Source of the DNA: Sepiola atlantica | Taxonomy: Eukaryota; Mollusca; Cephalopoda; Sepiida; Sepiolidae | Direction of reading: 5' to 3' | NCBI GenBank assembly: GCA_963556195.1 | Contig: OY744537.1 | Location: forward strand, 23,675,941-23,739,940 | DNA length: 64,000 nucleotides | Part shown: in pieces, positions 45,051 through 57,109 of the stretch | How the letters are laid out: the number at the start of each line of letters is the position of its first letter | Numbering within the stretch: position 1 is the first letter of the stretch | Position numbers and translations under genes: made by a program | Notes under the pieces: model-generated | What the model saw: the letters and a program-made list of their open reading frames with translations, nothing else | Databases searched by the model: none | What the model was told of the DNA's origin: nothing

Positions 45051-45349
45051 GTTTTAAAGTTGATTGAGAAAACGTTCTTCACGTGTAACTTTGTATTATT
45101 CAACATGATTCCTGAATCTTAAGAGATTGTCACTTTTTCAAAATATATAGACCTCGGAAACAGAGTTAATTACAGCTAATATATAATGGAGATTTGATGA
45201 CATGTCTGTAACCAAATCTATGTCACATTTCTCAAAGATATGACATATTCTAAGATTCAATTTTTTTATCATTAGTGAAGAAGATATTGTGATTTATTCT
45301 CCCGTATGATGATCATTTATTCCATCTCAATCATTCTCTTATTGAAGTA

Positions 45350-45808
45350 GGGGTGGGACGTAATGGGTGAAAATTTCAGATTCATGCGAGTAGTATTTTT
45401 TGTGCTCATTTATACATAAATAACACTAAACAATCAAACATTTTGAAAATTTTGCAAAATTCAGAAGGTGCAGGCCAAAAATAGCCGTTAGGGCTCCACG
45501 GGATTCAAAATCCATCATTTTTCGGTGAAAAGGTGTTTTCATGCGACATTGCAGGTCCTAAAACATCCTCAAAAGCTATGAATGGATATAGATGGTTTAA
45601 TCTGATATAGTACTTTAATTTAGGACCATTTTCAGGCTGTGAAAGGGTTTTCATGAATGTAAAATAGCCAAAAACTAGTGGCCTGCACCTTCTGAATTTT
45701 GCAAAATTTTGCAAAATGTTTGATTGTTTAGTGTTATTTATGTATAAATGAACACAAAAAAATACTACTCGCATGAATCTGAAATTTTCACCTATTACGT
45801 CCCACCCC
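45350..45808 (-). mobile_element. 459-bp palindromic MITE, copy 2
   Basis: Same termini, same length and TA flanks (45348-45349, 45809-45810) as 39376-39834, with the unique middle inverted relative to that copy. Similarity is over 95 % by eye. The minus-strand frame at 45505-45774 (89 codons) runs through the middle and one arm; its counterpart in copy 1 is not kept, so coding is unlikely. Confidence 0.85.
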
Positions 45809-45810
45809 TA

Positions 45811-46668
45811 ATTGAAGGAGCTAAATGTTAACCTAGGATTCATTAATTTCATTTTTGACAATTAACTCTTTTTTTCAAGTTGTGTAATAATATGAGTATT
45901 AAGAATGTGACTGTCAGCAGAAATTGCTGACATCAACGTCAGATACATAAATAAAAATACAGATACATAATCACTATTATCATAGAAAAGGAATCACTTT
46001 TTGGTTGAATGTTTTATATGATGACAGACATCTTTGTGATCCGGCTGTGAAAATAGAATATTTATCAGTTAACCTAAATTGTTTACTAGTCTGTATTTAA
46101 CAAATTCCTTCCAATTTCAAGAACTTACTTTAATCGGTGTGGGAGGAGGGGGGGGGGGGGGGCATTCAGTGAAAATTATCAACGGTAATTTTTCAATAAA
46201 AGAAATCCTGTCTTGCTAACAAATTAAATGACAAATGTATGGTTGCTAATAATTGTATTTTGTAAAATAATTTAATGCTAACGCTTTAGTTTCGTCAAAA
46301 ACGAGATCTTTATCAATCTATAAAAATCTTAAACATATTAAAAACGCCTACACCGGAATTCAGATCAGATTTGTATGTGTTTACTTTCAATATATAATTA
46401 ATATATTATGCCAAATACGTACAGAGAGAGAGAGAGAGAGTGAGTGAGTGTGTGTTATACAAAAAAATGTGTTAGATAATCACAACATTGACTGAAGAAC
46501 GGATTCATCTGGTATCTTTAGCCCCACGGGCTGAGTTTCCAGAGTTTACAGGAAACCAAATATATCAATGGACAATAAAACTAATATAGAGTGTTTTTTG
46601 TTTAAATAAAAAAAAATTGTGAAAATATATGCTCTGGTCATTTCTCTTGTACTAAAAACATTACACTA
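45811..46668. other. AT-rich spacer with G-run
   Basis: G-run of about 15 near 46148-46162 and GA repeat 46423-46440. No gene seen. Confidence 0.4.
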
Positions 46669-46681
46669 ATATATATATATA

Positions 46682-47159
46682 CAGGGTGATTCATAAATCA
46701 CTTAGCTATTTAAAATGATTACCATATGAAGCACAAACATACTATGAACTTTTGATAATTGTTATCTTACTCTCAAATTACTGCTATTTGTTATTTAAAA
46801 TTTGTTCGTTTATATATTTGTTTCTATATATATTTATTTTAATTTGTGTAAATCATCATATGTGCTTTTTTTTTCAGGCAGTATGTCATTTACAATTGAA
46901 GAGCGAATTTTTATTGTTATTCATACGGCCAAATTTGATGAATCTCCCACACTAATCAATCAAATATGCTACAAAGAGTCGTAAATTCCTTGCAAAAAAG
47001 AATGGAGCTATGCATGCAGAACGAAGGTGGAAATTTTGAAAACTTGCTGTAATTTTAAACTCCCATAAATGAATTCGTTGAATAAACTTTGTTTTGTATT
47101 ACCGTATTTTTTAACTTTAGAATTTAAAAAATAAATAGCTAAGTGACTTATGAATCACC

Positions 47160-47162
<3 letters not shown>
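46682..47162 (+). mobile_element. Mariner-like transposon, internally deleted
   Basis: Termini CAGGGTGATTCATAAATCAC + TTAGCTATTTA and the reverse complement at 47132-47162 (31 bp, few mismatches). It sits inside a (TA)n tract; left flank TA, right flank TG. It keeps both ends of a transposase gene, see next entry. 481 bp, non-autonomous. Confidence 0.8.
46883..47052 (+). pseudogene. Mariner-like transposase, N- and C-terminal remnants
   Basis: The ATG at 46883 opens MSFTIEERIFIVIHTAKFDE, like the start of the helix-turn-helix domain (DUF4817 type, FTxEERIFIV) of some mariner-like transposases. After a stop (46981) a shifted frame reads RMELCMQNEGGNFENLL and stops at 47052, like the conserved C-terminus (RxxxCIxxxGGHFExLL). 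About 900 bp with the whole DD(E/D) catalytic core is missing. A pyrimidine run ending TTTTCAG just before the ATG looks like a splice acceptor. Confidence 0.65.

Positions 47163-47164
<2 letters not shown>

Positions 47165-47202
<38 letters not shown>
47165..47202. repeat. TA microsatellite
   Basis: Uninterrupted (TA)n. Similar tracts of 25-42 bp lie near 28780, 33625, 36300, 37150, 37741, 47626 and 60330. Confidence 0.95.
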
Positions 47203-47204
<2 letters not shown>

Positions 47205-47205
<1 letters not shown>

Positions 47206-47620
47206 AGGTGTACTAAAAGCGAACTTTTAGGAAAGGTAAAACCTATTGTGAAGAGTATACAGCTCAATATCCAGGATAGAGCAGGTAGATATGAAACCTA
47301 TCTACATCTTATTCTCTCCGCTGGACTTTTCGACACCGGACTTTTTAGCAATCGGACATTTGCTTGCATTCGGGCAGAGTTTTGCCCTGCGTTTCTTTCC
47401 CTACAACTTTTATTTCATTTTTTCAAATTTTAAAGCTTGGCCATTGCCAACTTATCTATCCCAGCGACTTCCTCTGATGATAAGATTTTGATCTTTGAAA
47501 AGCCTGGCTTAAGGAAAATTTAACTTGAATAAATTGCCTTTTTGCGGAATATACCTTGCTCTGAGCATTTGAATTGAATTTTGATTTGGCTTTTGCTTCT
47601 CTAATTCCTTTCCATTCTTC

Positions 47621-47662
<42 letters not shown>

Positions 47663-49340
47663 CAAAGATGTCTGTGTGCATATCTGTCTATCAATGGTTT
47701 ATTTTCGAATAAAACAAATAGTATATTTGTAATCAGTAGCTTTCTGCAGATGATTTAACCTGTTTTTTTATGATTAAAAGTTTGTTTTACTATTAATTCA
47801 TTTCTATTCTTTCATAATTTTGCGATAAAACCTTTCACTTTTCTTAGTTACTAATATTTTTTTTTTTAATGTGCGATTGTTTTATTCAGTAAATACAGAT
47901 TTCAGCATTTAACAAAATACGAATTAAATTTAAAAGTTCATGAAGCACCAAATCTAAAAAGCCTATATTCGGAACATCAGGAAGTTTCATCAGATGTCCT
48001 GCTGGCTTGGCAAGATGAAAACAGGCTGAAAGCATTTCCTCAAATAGTAGCAATGGAGGGGCGCTCATAAAACCAAGTCAATTCACAATGGCTCTTGGTG
48101 TGGCACGTTATTAATAAACCAAGGCTGTTGTGAAAGTCGCGCATGGCGAAAGAGAAACTCTTAACAAGCTCTGCTGATTATGTAGTCGCTACAACTGTAG
48201 TCTTAGCCGAGATTCAGAGGTCGAAAGATGGGAATTTAGCTCAAATGTAGAGACTAATGACGGGACCCCGACAACACACCCATAACCAACATAAAATGTT
48301 TGTATCTGTGTTGTTTTTTATTATATGTGTAAACTGGACTGTGGCTTTGCGCACCGGCGACTGCTAACACTAGAATCACAACATGGCTAAGAAGATGAAG
48401 AATCATGCCACATGCGTTTGGGGTAAGGCAGTCAGTCGGAGGATCCAGCATAATTACAATAATGCAAATTATTTATTGAAAGTTTGGTTGTTTACTGATA
48501 TTGCCCAGGCCAAACAATGTACTTCTGTTAGATTAAATGAAGAGAATTTTATTACCCTACAGAGGAATTAATTCATATCTGAATCGATGGATAAGTTTAA
48601 ATAAAAACAGACAATTTAAAAGAACGTTTTTTTTTTGTTTGTTTGTTTGCTTTTTGTACTAATGATGAACTTTTGGCTGATAGCAGTCATCGCATACAAC
48701 AGCTGAAGTCCCGCCAAAGAATTTTTTTAAGTGCTATCAGAATATTTAACTAAAAAATACAAAAATATTTTGATAAAGAACTGGAAATATAAGGAGAGTT
48801 TCCAAATCAAAACATTTAGATAGAACACTGAAAAAGCAGAAACACTGAAATTAATTTATAAAACACACGTAGCAATTAAATGAGCGTTAATTATTACAAA
48901 GTATTCACTTGAAGAACGGTATGCCTTGTTTGTATTTGTAATTCTGTCATATTTTAACAATAAATAACAAAAGTTGGCCATAGACAAGAAAGTATATTTA
49001 ATGGATAAAGTTAGATTTTACTGCATTCCTCACCATATGAAGTTTCTATTTCATTAAAAAAAAATATAAAAAAATTTTTAAATTAAAAAAAAAAAAAAAA
49101 AAGACTCCCTCTCCCACAAAAAATTAAACGCCTGCATCTTATGGCATGAAAGTTTGTGTGAGGATTTTGTGCAGGATGGCAGAAATTTGAGATTTCAGCT
49201 AACTTAGTGCATATGACGCACCTAAACCTTCCTTGCAGTTGCGATGGTGTCAGTCATACAATGTAAATAGAAAAAAAAAAACTGATTTGTATGTTCTCAT
49301 TTTGAGTAGCTACCTTTATCTGAATCAAACTTTTGTTGGA
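47205..49340. other. No recognised gene
   Basis: Short frames only. 48383-48571 (62 codons) begins with a plausible ATG but resembles nothing and has no neighbours to support it. Homopolymer A-runs near 49055-49100. Confidence 0.4.
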
Positions 49341-49349
49341 AGGGAGTGT

Positions 49350-49960
49350 ATCATCATCATCATCATCATAATCATCATCATATTCGGTTTAATGTCTGTT
49401 TTACATGCTTGCATTTAGAAATTGATTCCAAACTATGATTTTCTTTGTCTGTCGTCATCATCATAATACTTGGTTTAACGTCTATTTTACATGTTGGCAT
49501 GTGTTAAACGGCTTTTAAAAATTGGCTTCCAAAACCTATTGCTGGCCGGGTCTTTGTCTATTCTCTCAAATCCACCCTTATCACTTCCTCTCATGTTTTC
49601 CTTGACCTCCCCCTGCTAACTGGCCCCACTACTTTAACTGTTCTACATCTGACCCAAGAACTCTTATCCATTATTTCAATGTGATCAAACCAACAAAGTC
49701 TCCTGTTCTGCACACATTTCCCTATGCTGTCCATATTTAATCTTCTGAGGTCATCAGATCTAAGCCTGATTTTAAGACTCGCACTACACATCCATCACAT
49801 CATTTCGCATATCCTCACTGGCCAGATTTCACTTCCATACATCATACTGTGTACACATGCCTGGTAGACTCTTCTCTTGGTTTGTAGTAGTAACGTCCAG
49901 CTGCTTAGTTCCCTGAACTTACTCCACACTAGCAAGCACCTGCTTCGCCTGGTGCATCAA
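49350..49960 (-). pseudogene. RTE-like LINE 3' ends, two nested or adjacent copies
   Basis: From 49960 down the minus strand reads a LINE C-terminus: RLRSDDLRRLNMDSIGKCVQ, NRRLCWFDHIEIMDKSSW and GPVSRGRSRKT, matching the RRLRWFGHxxRM and RGRxRKTW blocks. It ends near 49455 with TTAAACCAAGTATTATGATG. A second, shorter copy (49350-49440) follows with its own terminus and a 25-bp ATG-repeat tail. Both are 5'-truncated and frameshifted. Confidence 0.75.
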
Positions 49961-50609
49961 TAATATTGTGGCAGTCAAAAGTTTTGAGACGTTTCTACAG
50001 TAAATCTTGGACTTTTTTTTAATTTTCCAAAAAACTATTTGCTATAAAGAGATGTCTTAGTTGAGAAGAGAAAAAAAAAAATTTCATGTGAAATGCATGC
50101 TTAGTGTTCTTGTTCTCGGATCCATTTTCTTGAAGTAAATAAATCACTTTGTTTAAATAAACATTGCATAAATGTTTTAAAAAAGCAAACAAAAAAAAAA
50201 ACTTTCATTTCATATAAAAAGAATAGGTGGCGGGTGGGAGGGTGGCAGATTATATTTCTGCTAAGTGGATCAGTTTCATTTGGCAAAAACTCAGCAATGG
50301 TCTATTGTTCGTTTTCAATGAATAAAATAATGGAACTTATTGCAAATTAAATGTAAGCAGACTGAACAATGAAGCAAGTCAAACCGAATGAATAGCTTTA
50401 TAAAAATGTAAGCAGTTTCTTTTCGCGAACGGCTCAAGATCAATATGATAAAGCAAATGTCTGTAAAGCTTTTGCATCATTTCAGTTGAACAAAAAATGT
50501 ATCAGTAACAGAAAAAAAGAGAGACTAGGTTCAAGAGAAGTATTACAAATTTATAGATTTTCAGTCATGCCTTTTATAAGAACAAAAAGGTAAATATTTT
50601 ATATATATA

Positions 50610-50740
50610 CAAGGTTCATCTGAAAAGTAACAGGACTGGTGTCACAAACAATTTATTTCAAACAACAAACAACATGTAATCCCCCTAAAGTCTAATGCAC
50701 TTTCCCATCCTTCGCTGCCATGCTTCTATGCACTCCTAGA
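50610..50740 (-). pseudogene. Mariner transposase 3' end and terminus
   Basis: Minus strand reads ECIEAWQRRMGKCIRL, a stop, then GDY: the WxRRxxKCIxLxGDYF block that closes mariner transposases. It is followed by the terminus AGTCCTGTTACTTTTCAGAT and GAACCTTG, next to TA (50608-50609). Everything upstream is missing. Confidence 0.6.
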
Positions 50741-51204
50741 AGGATTATTGGTTAGAAGGTTTGGAAGGAGTCAGAGTGTGGGTTTGTAATGCTAGGAGTC
50801 AGAGTCATAGCTTTTAATCTTTGAAATTAACAGACAGTCTAAATATTGGAAGACTTTAGAAAAAGGAGTCGCAGTCAGAATTTTTTTTAATTCTAGAAGT
50901 AGGAGTTGGACCTTATATCTTCCAGCTTTGCAACCCTGGTTTCTGTCCGTCTCGTGGATCAGGTGGGAGGGAGGTATATTTTCTGAATATTTTTCTCTGG
51001 TAGATCCATGAAGAATGACAACAGTTTTAACTTAAAAATATCCATTTCCTTAACTAGGAGTTGCTTCTGCTTGAACCATCCCATTGGAAGATCCAAGTGC
51101 CTCTAATTCTCCAGACCTCATATTATGGGGCCTCACTAAAGTCAAGGCAAAAACTGAAATCTGAATCTAAATCTTTTCTATGTCACATGATCAAGCTAAG
51201 GAAT

Positions 51205-51434
51205 GGGAGGTGACGGTGGTTAAGTGGATATCGACACGGACTGAAGACCTGGGTGTTCCAAGTTCGAATCCAGTCGGTTCCACAGTACCACTTTCACTTA
51301 GGGATGTTGGCAACCTTCTCGTGGTCCTTCCCGTAAGTACCCGATGTCTTTCCAGAAAGATTTCTAACTAGAAAAAAATCGGGGAAACTAATGCCAACAC
51401 TAGAATCATCTGATTCACACGAAAGAAGAAGAAG
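51205..51434 (+). mobile_element. tRNA-derived SINE with target duplication
   Basis: A-box-like TGGTTAAGTGGATATCG (51216-51232) and B-box-like GTTCGAATCCAGTCGG follow the tRNA spacing. The 3' end is a GAA repeat. A perfect 12-bp direct repeat AAGCTAAGGAAT flanks it (51193-51204 and 51435-51446). The 63-codon frame across it is an artefact. Family is different from A and B. Confidence 0.85.
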
Positions 51435-51997
51435 AAGCTAAGGAATCAGCTTTCTACCCTTATACGAGGATCCATCAATCATATCTTTTAGCCCATTGCA
51501 TCTCTATCGGATCCTTTTTATATATTAACGTGCAGGTTTGAGGGGCATCATCCACACTGGTGGACCCCCGTCCAGGTAGCTGGCTAGCTGCATGCATGGA
51601 AATATCTATAAAAGTTTTGGAGCAACAGTTTTACAGAGGACGTCCTTTCATTGCCCAACGCTTCATCGTGATCAACACCAAGTGTATCATCAACCAAGGT
51701 ACAACAGCTTGCAATCAACCAAGTCCGCTTTTATGGCGGTAGACACCTGCCAAGTCTAAACTTTACATCGGACATCTGTATGCATTTCATGGAGATATAC
51801 CTGACTAGAGCATATCTCACATACAGCCTGTAGCAAATCATATCTACACTTTAAAGGCATGTTACTGCCAACTAATAGTCTACATATTTATCCATTTCTT
51901 GTTCTTGCATCGTTATAGACATTCTATGTGGCATTTTATGTACATTATTTATAATTACTTATATACAAGTCATAATTATGTAGTAAATGGAGGGAGG

Positions 51998-52345
51998 TGC
52001 GAGTGATGCAATGGTTACAGGTGACGAGTGTGGCCACTTGATTCCATATTAAAGCTCCATTGGCACTGTTGAATGTATAGCAAAATCAAGTTGACACACC
52101 AGTGCCCGTTAGATCACCAAAGTTAAGCTACATTCAGCCTGGTCAATCTTAGATGGGTGGGTGACCATTTGAGAATACCAGGTGCTGTATGTGGGAGGAT
52201 GACGACACCTTCACGTGCAAATAGAAGTTATACTCTATGTAATGTCTACCTTTCTCATTGGCTACGGCTGTAGAAAGACTGAAGATGAGAGAATGTGTTA
52301 TTTGATAACCTCATATAGACAGTTAAAAAAAAAAAAAAAAAAAAA
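51998..52345 (+). mobile_element. SINE containing a 5S rRNA module
   Basis: 52104-52190 matches the 3' two-thirds of 5S rRNA: AGATCACCAAAGTTAAGCTA (box A region), then GATGGGTGGGTGACC (box C) and GAGAATACCAGGTGCTGTA. About 100 bp upstream, GCGAGTGATGCAATGGTTAC resembles the SINE-B tRNA head. Downstream a 130-bp unique part ends in a 23-base A-run (52327-52349). So it is either a 5S-headed (SINE3-type) element inserted in a tRNA-SINE or a true tRNA-5S composite. Confidence 0.65.
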
Positions 52346-52379
52346 AAGAGCATTGTTGATTCACTTGCACTAATACCTT

Positions 52380-52640
52380 TGAAAGTGGCGTAGTGTTATG
52401 GTTAAGGGTACAAACTCTGGAATCAGCATGTCAGGTTAGAGCTCTATCAGGACTTCTGCATCACTTTTCACTAATACCCTTGTGAAAAAGTATGGAATCC
52501 ATATATTCTCCCCTCTCCCAGCTATCGGTTAAATAGTAGAGTAGACTCTTAAGCCCTGGTTGTGCAACTCGAGTCAAAGGAAAAAAAACTGAAACGACAC
52601 CAGTTTTTCTCTGCTTATCCCACCACTGTTTCCGATCGTC
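52380..52640 (+). mobile_element. tRNA-related SINE (family B), plus-strand copy
   Basis: Head GTGGCGTAGTGTTATGGTTA, eroded B box (GGTTAGAGCTCTATC), then CTAATACCCTTGTGAAAAAG, ATGGAATCCATATATTCTCC, TTAAATAGTAGAGTAGACTC and ACACCAGTTTTTCTCTGCTT. A second copy of the tail (AGAATAGTAGGGTAGACTAG) lies at 52806-52870. Confidence 0.6.
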
Positions 52641-52899
52641 TTGGACTTTCCTTGCCATTTGGACTGAAACAATGTTGGTTCAAGAGAAGTGTGGTTGGAG
52701 ATTGTGAAACCCTTTCTTCTCTATAGGCTCCTCATGTTTGTCACTCTTATAAAGGGTATCTATTGCCTCTTGAGACAGGTATGTCTTTATCTCCTCTTAA
52801 CTATGGATAGAATAGTAGGGTAGACTAGACTTAACAGCCCTGGCATATAACGAACTCAAAGTAAAGAAAACTATTGTAACACCTGTGACCATAACAGCA

Positions 52900-53959
52900 C
52901 CAGATCTTACTTTGGTTCGTTTCTGTAGCTGTGATGAAAAGAGCCGATATTTAATTTAAAAACAATTGCCCACGTATCATATGTCTGGTGGATCAATGCG
53001 GTAATGGTCACCCTCGATATTGAGTGCACAACAACATACACAAAATTCTTTTGAATTAGTTCAAACCTTTACCCAAGAGAAAATATGATCCTTTTCACTC
53101 ATGTACGAGAGTTGTTCAAAAAGTCCTAAGCCTCACCCAGTGTTATATTTTTGCTTACAGGCGCATGTATAAACCATTATACACCTATGTTGTTGTTGTC
53201 GTCGTCGTCAGGAAGTCAGGTTCTTGCTTGTCTGTGGATACAATCACTCGGACGCCGATGTTTAGTTTTTAGTAAAGGTGTATTACAAAGAGAAAAACAG
53301 TCACAGAAAACATCAGAGACGGGTTACTTTCGTACGCATGCAAGAAAGAAAGACGGACAACTTGTCCCGTTACACCTAGTTACATTGTGTGTAGCCCCCC
53401 CCCCCTCTCCCATTAGGGACGGCATCCTGGACACATCTTTCCTGCTTGAAGTCTCGCCAGCCAAGAGAAGAAAATATCCATCTGGAAGTCACATGGTTTT
53501 GTAGTCTTCCGTTTGGGTCACCTCTGAACCTTAAGGTGTCACGCAAACTTTTCCATTCAAACAACAGCCCTCATTATGTAACAGCAGAAAGAACAAGAGC
53601 TAAACATTTTTGTTCTGGCAACGCAACATTATTTGCTATTATACTAAAGCTGAGTTAATCAACATTTGTTCCTTAAGACTTTATTTTTATTGTTCTAATT
53701 AACCGTAATTTGCAATTTACTCACCAAATCACCCATCTTTTACTAAGTTTCTGTCTGTTACTCTCACCCTTTTTCACTGTATGTTTGACACCACCCCTGC
53801 TCTTAATATGCAAAAAGCAATAATGAATATAAAAATATTAAATGAAAAATAACATCCATTGAGTCAGCTTTTATTTTAAAAACTGACAAAACCAGTTTCT
53901 TTATCATTTTTATATTTCTACTTGAAACGGTTTCGTCATAAAAACTTTCATTGTAAAAA

Positions 53960-53995
<36 letters not shown>

Positions 53996-54230
53996 TAAAA
54001 TACAAAATGCTAAAGTTTACAATTTTTCTCCAAAACTCAAATTAAAAATTAAAATCAATAAAATTTGCTTTTACTAAAATATCCATTAACATAATATTTT
54101 CTCAGCTATTAAAAGACACAAAGGGTTATACCTGACAATGTACATATTGAACTAACATCAGATAAGATACAAAAAATAAAAAATAAAATAAATATTTTCT
54201 TGTAAGTAAAAGTAAAGTGGTCAACAATAG
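52900..54230. other. No recognised gene
   Basis: GAGTTGTTCAAAAAGTCCTA at 53109 resembles a mariner terminus, but no partner or transposase was found. The 117-codon frame at 53151 is not recognisable. A T-run of about 30 lies near 53963. Confidence 0.4.
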
Positions 54231-54237
54231 TCGAACA

Positions 54238-54475
54238 ATCCGAAGACTCCCTTTTTATTATTAGCTACTACACCAAAGTGTAGATGTAGGGGAGGGCGCC
54301 ACTCTTTTCCCAGAATTACTCCACTTACCCTTGATCATCACCTTATAATGCTGAGTGTTTAGCAAGGAGGCCTAAAGTACAATTTTTGAAGTCTTCGGTA
54401 TGACTCGACTGAGGATTGAACCCCAGTCTCCTGGCCCATTACTGAACACTAACCAGTATGCCAAATAGGCCGATA
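54238..54475 (-). mobile_element. tRNA-derived SINE (family A), minus-strand copy
   Basis: Minus strand: GGCATACTGGTTAGTGTTCA (A-box region), GGGGTTCAATCCTCAGTCGA (B box), then ATCAAGGGTAAGTGGAGTAA and AAAAGAGTGGCGCCCTCCCC. Better preserved than the copy at 4697. Confidence 0.7.
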
Positions 54476-54884
54476 ATCTTAAGCTGTAAATATCATTTGC
54501 TCACGAATATTTCTGACAGGTAAAGATTGACACAACATATTAATAGATTTTTTATTCAGTAACTCTATACTATATTTGTGGTGTCTGTCTGTATCCGAGG
54601 ATGTAATTGAAAACAAAGCCCATACTAAGGTGAAACAACTTTTTGAGTAATTTTTTTTCTTTCGAGTAATCCAATGGTGATAATAATCTTGTCTTAGGTG
54701 GGTTTACAATATTGTGGGATCTGCGATTGTGCCAGACATCCATTAACAGCCAAGTTAATGTTTTACTTTATTTTTATGATTTGAAAATTATAGGAAAAAA
54801 AAAATGATAAATATGGCAATATGAAGTTCAGGTCTGTGAACAGAAGTACACAGGGAAGCTCATTCAATCTTGGGCAATGCCGGG

Positions 54885-54896
54885 AATGACTGCTAG
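54885..54896 (+). repeat. Isolated R3-type 3' end
   Basis: TGGGCAATGCCGGGAATGAC then TGCTAG: the same hairpin-plus-CTAG ending as the R3 copies, with little of the upstream family visible. Confidence 0.4.
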
Positions 54897-55098
54897 CAAT
54901 ATTGTAGATACTACCTATGTTCAGTCATACAAATAAAAATGTTTTATAAATTCTTTAGTTTTATTGGTTCTTTCGAAATCGCAGCCAAGACAACTCAAAG
55001 AGGACAATAATTCAACTACTAAACTAAACTAACGCATACAGAATTTTAAAAGTAAAAATTGAACTTTAAAAAAATTTTTTTAGTCATGCACGTTATAT

Positions 55099-55340
55099 GT
55101 CCAAAATAAAAACCTGGAAAAAGACTAGGAGAAATTGATGTCAAATAAAAACCTGGAAAAAGACTAGGAGAAATTGATGTCAAATAAAAACCTGGAAAAA
55201 GACTAGGAGAAATTGATGTCAAATAAAAACCTGGAAAAAGACCAGGAGAAATTGATGTCAAATAAAAACCTGGAAAAAGACTAGGAGAAATTGATGTCAA
55301 ATAAAAACCTGGAAAAAGACTAGGAGAAATTGATGTCAAA
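55099..55340. repeat. 39-bp minisatellite, six units
   Basis: AAATAAAAACCTGGAAAAAG + ACTAGGAGAAATTGATGTC repeated six times with one base change (ACCAGG at 55240). Being 13 codons long it keeps a minus-strand frame open (TSISPSLFPGFYL per unit), which I do not take as a gene. Confidence 0.95.
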
Positions 55341-55349
55341 GGGAGGATT

Positions 55350-56720
55350 GACACCATGCAATGCAGGGCCGTGACCTTTGTAAAGGTACGAAGGTCACGG
55401 CATGGTACTGATGAAAACGGCTGAATATTAAGGAAAACCCTTGAGTGCAGAAACCAACCTACATAACCAAGTAACACTGACCAACCACAAGTAAGTCTGC
55501 AGGGAAGCAGTCCCGTCTTATTCCTTAGTCTCTAATAGTATCCATTGCACCACTTGTCCCCCCCCTCTTTTCCTTAGTTTAATATTTATTAACAATGAAA
55601 CTAGGAATATAAAGAAGCATCTACAACATAAAAAGTGCACCTCAGTTGCTATGGCAGATATTTTGTATAAATTCCCTTTTGATAAACATAAACAAACCGG
55701 AAAAAAGGCTTAATGTTATCCAAATAAATGGTTTGCATTTAGATGGTTACAGAATGGATGAAGTAATTCTTATTGATAACATCAAAGGCCTCGTCGAATG
55801 CTGATGGAAGTCCATAATACACAAGCAATTTAACAATAAAAAAAGACCACTTAAGAAGAAACGGTCAGTTAAGAATTGAAACACTTTAGACACTTTCCAT
55901 GCAATGAATCACATAATGGCATACAATGGACAAAAGAGAAGTAGATCTGAAATCAATAGGTGATTTAATCGAACGAGTCTTTGGGATTTTCTTTCCCCAC
56001 TTTAACCTATCTGCTGTTTATTTCAAGTACAATACACTTTTTTGAAGAAATCTAATCTTGTTGATTCAACTGCGAAATAACAGATCGTTTTCTTTATAAA
56101 TATAACCTGAAAAATTCTTACGAATAAAGAATCTAATCAATATAGTAATACAACATATTATTATGAGTATATCAGTTGCTATATGTATATGCATAAATAG
56201 TTCATAACACTAAGGGAGGTAATTCAATATATAACATCAGGAGCAGCCGATTGGAAACATTATGTAAAAAAGGTGAGAATTGTTTGTGGTCGCTTGATGT
56301 AAAGTAGTAACAAAATCACCACTGGGATGGAGTTAATTTTTATTAGTATGATGTAAATAGTTCATTGTTTGAACGCAAATAACTTTTATTGATATAAAAA
56401 GTTTGCCTGTTTTTTTTTTACTGCTTAATTTATATTTTAACATTTCTATTCTGCATCTTCGATTGAACGGCCACTACTTAGTTCTCTAACATGTAAAGTT
56501 TTTGTTATGGTAATTTACCCATGCACGCATGAATTCTCCCAGCTATAAATAGCAGCAGGTACTGCTCTTAGATGAAGTCATTATTCCAGCAGACAACCCT
56601 GATAGTTGGATCGAGCAGTCTTGCTGGTAATCCTCTAATGTTTATGTGTTGTACTACTGGTCTTTGTTAACATATTTGTTAGTCAATTTTTCTCTTGTGT
56701 CTTTATTTCTGAACCCCAAC
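55350..56720. other. No recognised gene
   Basis: Unremarkable AT-rich DNA; TATAAATAGCAGCAGG at 56544 is TATA-like but has nothing downstream to support a promoter. Confidence 0.4.
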
Positions 56721-56724
56721 AGTT

Positions 56725-56960
56725 ATCTTGTCTGATTTTAAGTCAGACCCAAATAGTATTTTAGCTGACAAATTAAACTTTGCTCCTGACTAGCCAATTT
56801 TCATTTGTTATTGTTGTACCATGTTATGATAACTTACTTGGCTACAATTTATTTTTTGTAATTATTTAGTGCGTCCCAGACGACTGCTAACATGAAACAT
56901 TTTTAAATAATCATCTAAGATTATAAAAATAATATTTTTTTTATTAGTATTTTTAAACTT
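56725..56960 (+). mobile_element. Dispersed repeat R3, 5' part only
   Basis: TTGTCTGATTTTAAGTCAGA, CCAATTTTCATTTGTTATTG and GACTGCTAACATGAAACATT match 61600-61790 in order; the 3' half is missing. Confidence 0.6.
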
Positions 56961-57109
56961 TGTTGACATAACTTTTTTTATATGTCAAACTAGCTTTACA
57001 ATTATATTTTATTCACTTTTAATCAATTAGACAGTATAACAAATTGACTCATATCTATTATATCATTTAAAAACGTTAAAAAATTTTGGTGAATTAAGTG
57101 ATTTTAGGC

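Noticed and set aside
43919..45106. 395-codon frame of HHHRTIIQGE-type repeats and two companions
   Set aside because: 30 is a multiple of three, so several frames stay open by default. Changes include both replacement (E/K, T/A) and silent sites with no sign of constraint.
51180..51371. 63-codon protein
   Set aside because: It is the tRNA-derived SINE read as codons.
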